64,000 nucleotides of DNA, taken from positions 11,266 to 75,265 of the forward strand of contig NZ_JBGORW010000010.1 in the NCBI RefSeq assembly GCF_041538065.1, in the 5' to 3' direction. Made by a program: the position numbers and the translations under genes. Shown here in pieces: positions 63,531 to 64,000 of this stretch (position 1 is the stretch's first letter; every line of letters begins with the position of its first letter). The DNA is from Leptotrichia hongkongensis. GTDB lineage: Bacteria; Fusobacteriota; Fusobacteriia; Fusobacteriales; Leptotrichiaceae. Below the pieces are notes generated by a model. The model was given only the letters and a program-made list of their open reading frames with translations, did no database searches and was not told where the DNA came from.

Positions 63531-63770
63531 AAGATTACTCATTGCTCCAAATCCTTATCTTGTGTAAAGATTTGTCCCAATAATTAAAATTGCGACAGGA
63601 TTTCTACACAATAAACTATGACCAGTCTACTACTTTACTACATTTTCTTCACTAACCAAAAACTCACCATGCTAACTCAGAAAATGCTACGACAGGTTAT
63701 TTATACTAGATACAGCTTAAAATTTAAAAATTATGTTTAATTATTTGAAAATATTAGTTTCGTAATATAC
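63531..63770 (+). repeat. Dispersed repeat element, copy 2 (degenerate)
   Basis: This aligns in the same orientation with 25375-25620: CTCATTG(C), CAATAATTAAAATT, ACCAGTCTAC, AAAAACTC(A/G)C(C/T)ATGCT and TTGAAAATATTAG blocks match. The hairpin arms have decayed (CATTTTCT at 63641 and AGAAAATG near 63681). Confidence 0.55.
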
Positions 63771-63947
63771 TTCTAGGATAAAAGATTCAATAAACTTATT
63801 AAACTTAGAATCTCTTAAGTTTAGTCTATCAGACTTTTTTCCTCTACATACTTAACAGGGAACCTAAATTTTATAAAAATTCTTTAATCAATTAAAATAT
63901 TAGAACTGTATTTCGGATATGGGAACATCATATTCAGGAGCTGTATA

Positions 63948-64000
63948 ATGAAAAATAGGCAAAAAAAAATTCCATAGAAGGAAATCAGAAGAGAAGCGGT
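63948..64000 (+). pseudogene. Possible start of an IS3-type OrfA with an in-frame stop (runs off the window)
   Basis: AGGAG lies seven bases before ATG 63948. The frame reads MKNRQKKIP, a TAG, then KEIRREAV. The last part resembles the start of IS3-family OrfA helix-turn-helix proteins. With only 53 bases visible it could be a decayed transposase gene or chance. Confidence 0.3.

Larger units (their letters stand above)
63221..64000. other. Right-edge gene-poor region with repeat element and possible IS remnant
   Basis: This 780-bp region holds the second copy of the hairpin repeat (63531-63770). At the edge a short coding remnant begins at 63948. No complete gene. Confidence 0.5.

Overview
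The window is AT-rich, Gram-negative-type chromosomal DNA that looks fusobacterial, most like Leptotrichia; the genus is an inference from gene content, not a database match. Pointers are very low GC with long A/T tracts, strong AGGAGG-type ribosome sites, gatCAB, two MreB paralogues, phosphorylating-bypass GapN, a predicted outer-membrane beta-barrel, many MKK-start secreted proteins and lipoproteins, and a branched-chain amino-acid ABC operon with two binding proteins. There is no rRNA, prophage or CRISPR array.

Left part (1-13.8 kb, all minus strand): ftsK, mreB, scpB, an RluB-type pseudouridine synthase, a HAD phosphatase, and gatC-gatA-gatB. Two complete restriction-modification modules lie in the same orientation around the gat genes. 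A Sau3AI-like pair (predicted GATC) precedes gatC. A C5-methyltransferase/HNH pair separates gatA from gatB.

Middle (14-33.5 kb, mostly plus): two tandem SIMPL-domain exported proteins, a sucrose/glucoside-family PTS EIIBC with a clear promoter, gapN, a small lipoprotein with a class B acid phosphatase, and a compact locus at 21.07-21.38 kb. That locus encodes a short terminated RNA followed by a 21-residue hydrophobic peptide whose ribosome site is complementary to the RNA; I read it as a candidate type I toxin-antitoxin system. Next come an ECF transporter (S, T, A, A') with an embedded macrodomain gene, two unknown envelope genes, an alpha/beta hydrolase, mreB2, holB, an AraC/GyrI-like regulator, a Cof-type phosphatase and a threonine aldolase.

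The 33.8-43.4 kb block (plus) is a run of twelve small exported, lipid-anchored or membrane proteins. It includes MORN_2 repeats, a membrane-tethered J domain, a B-box-like zinc protein, a YARHG lipoprotein and a duplicated 186-residue protein. No member has a function I can name, and the set is the best candidate for an undescribed envelope system.

Right part (43.5-64 kb, minus): the liv operon (livF, G, M, H and two livK), a beta-barrel protein, a tRNA-Val/Asp/Phe cluster, a PSP1-domain protein overlapping RadC, a candidate small RNA, a long GH13 enzyme, an M18 aminopeptidase, pgi, nagB-nagA, a truncated IS30 transposase, and gene-poor DNA at the edge. Three families of dispersed intergenic repeats were found by eye: near 25.4/63.5 kb, 41.8/50.9 kb, and 13.9/15.4/25.7/30.6 kb.
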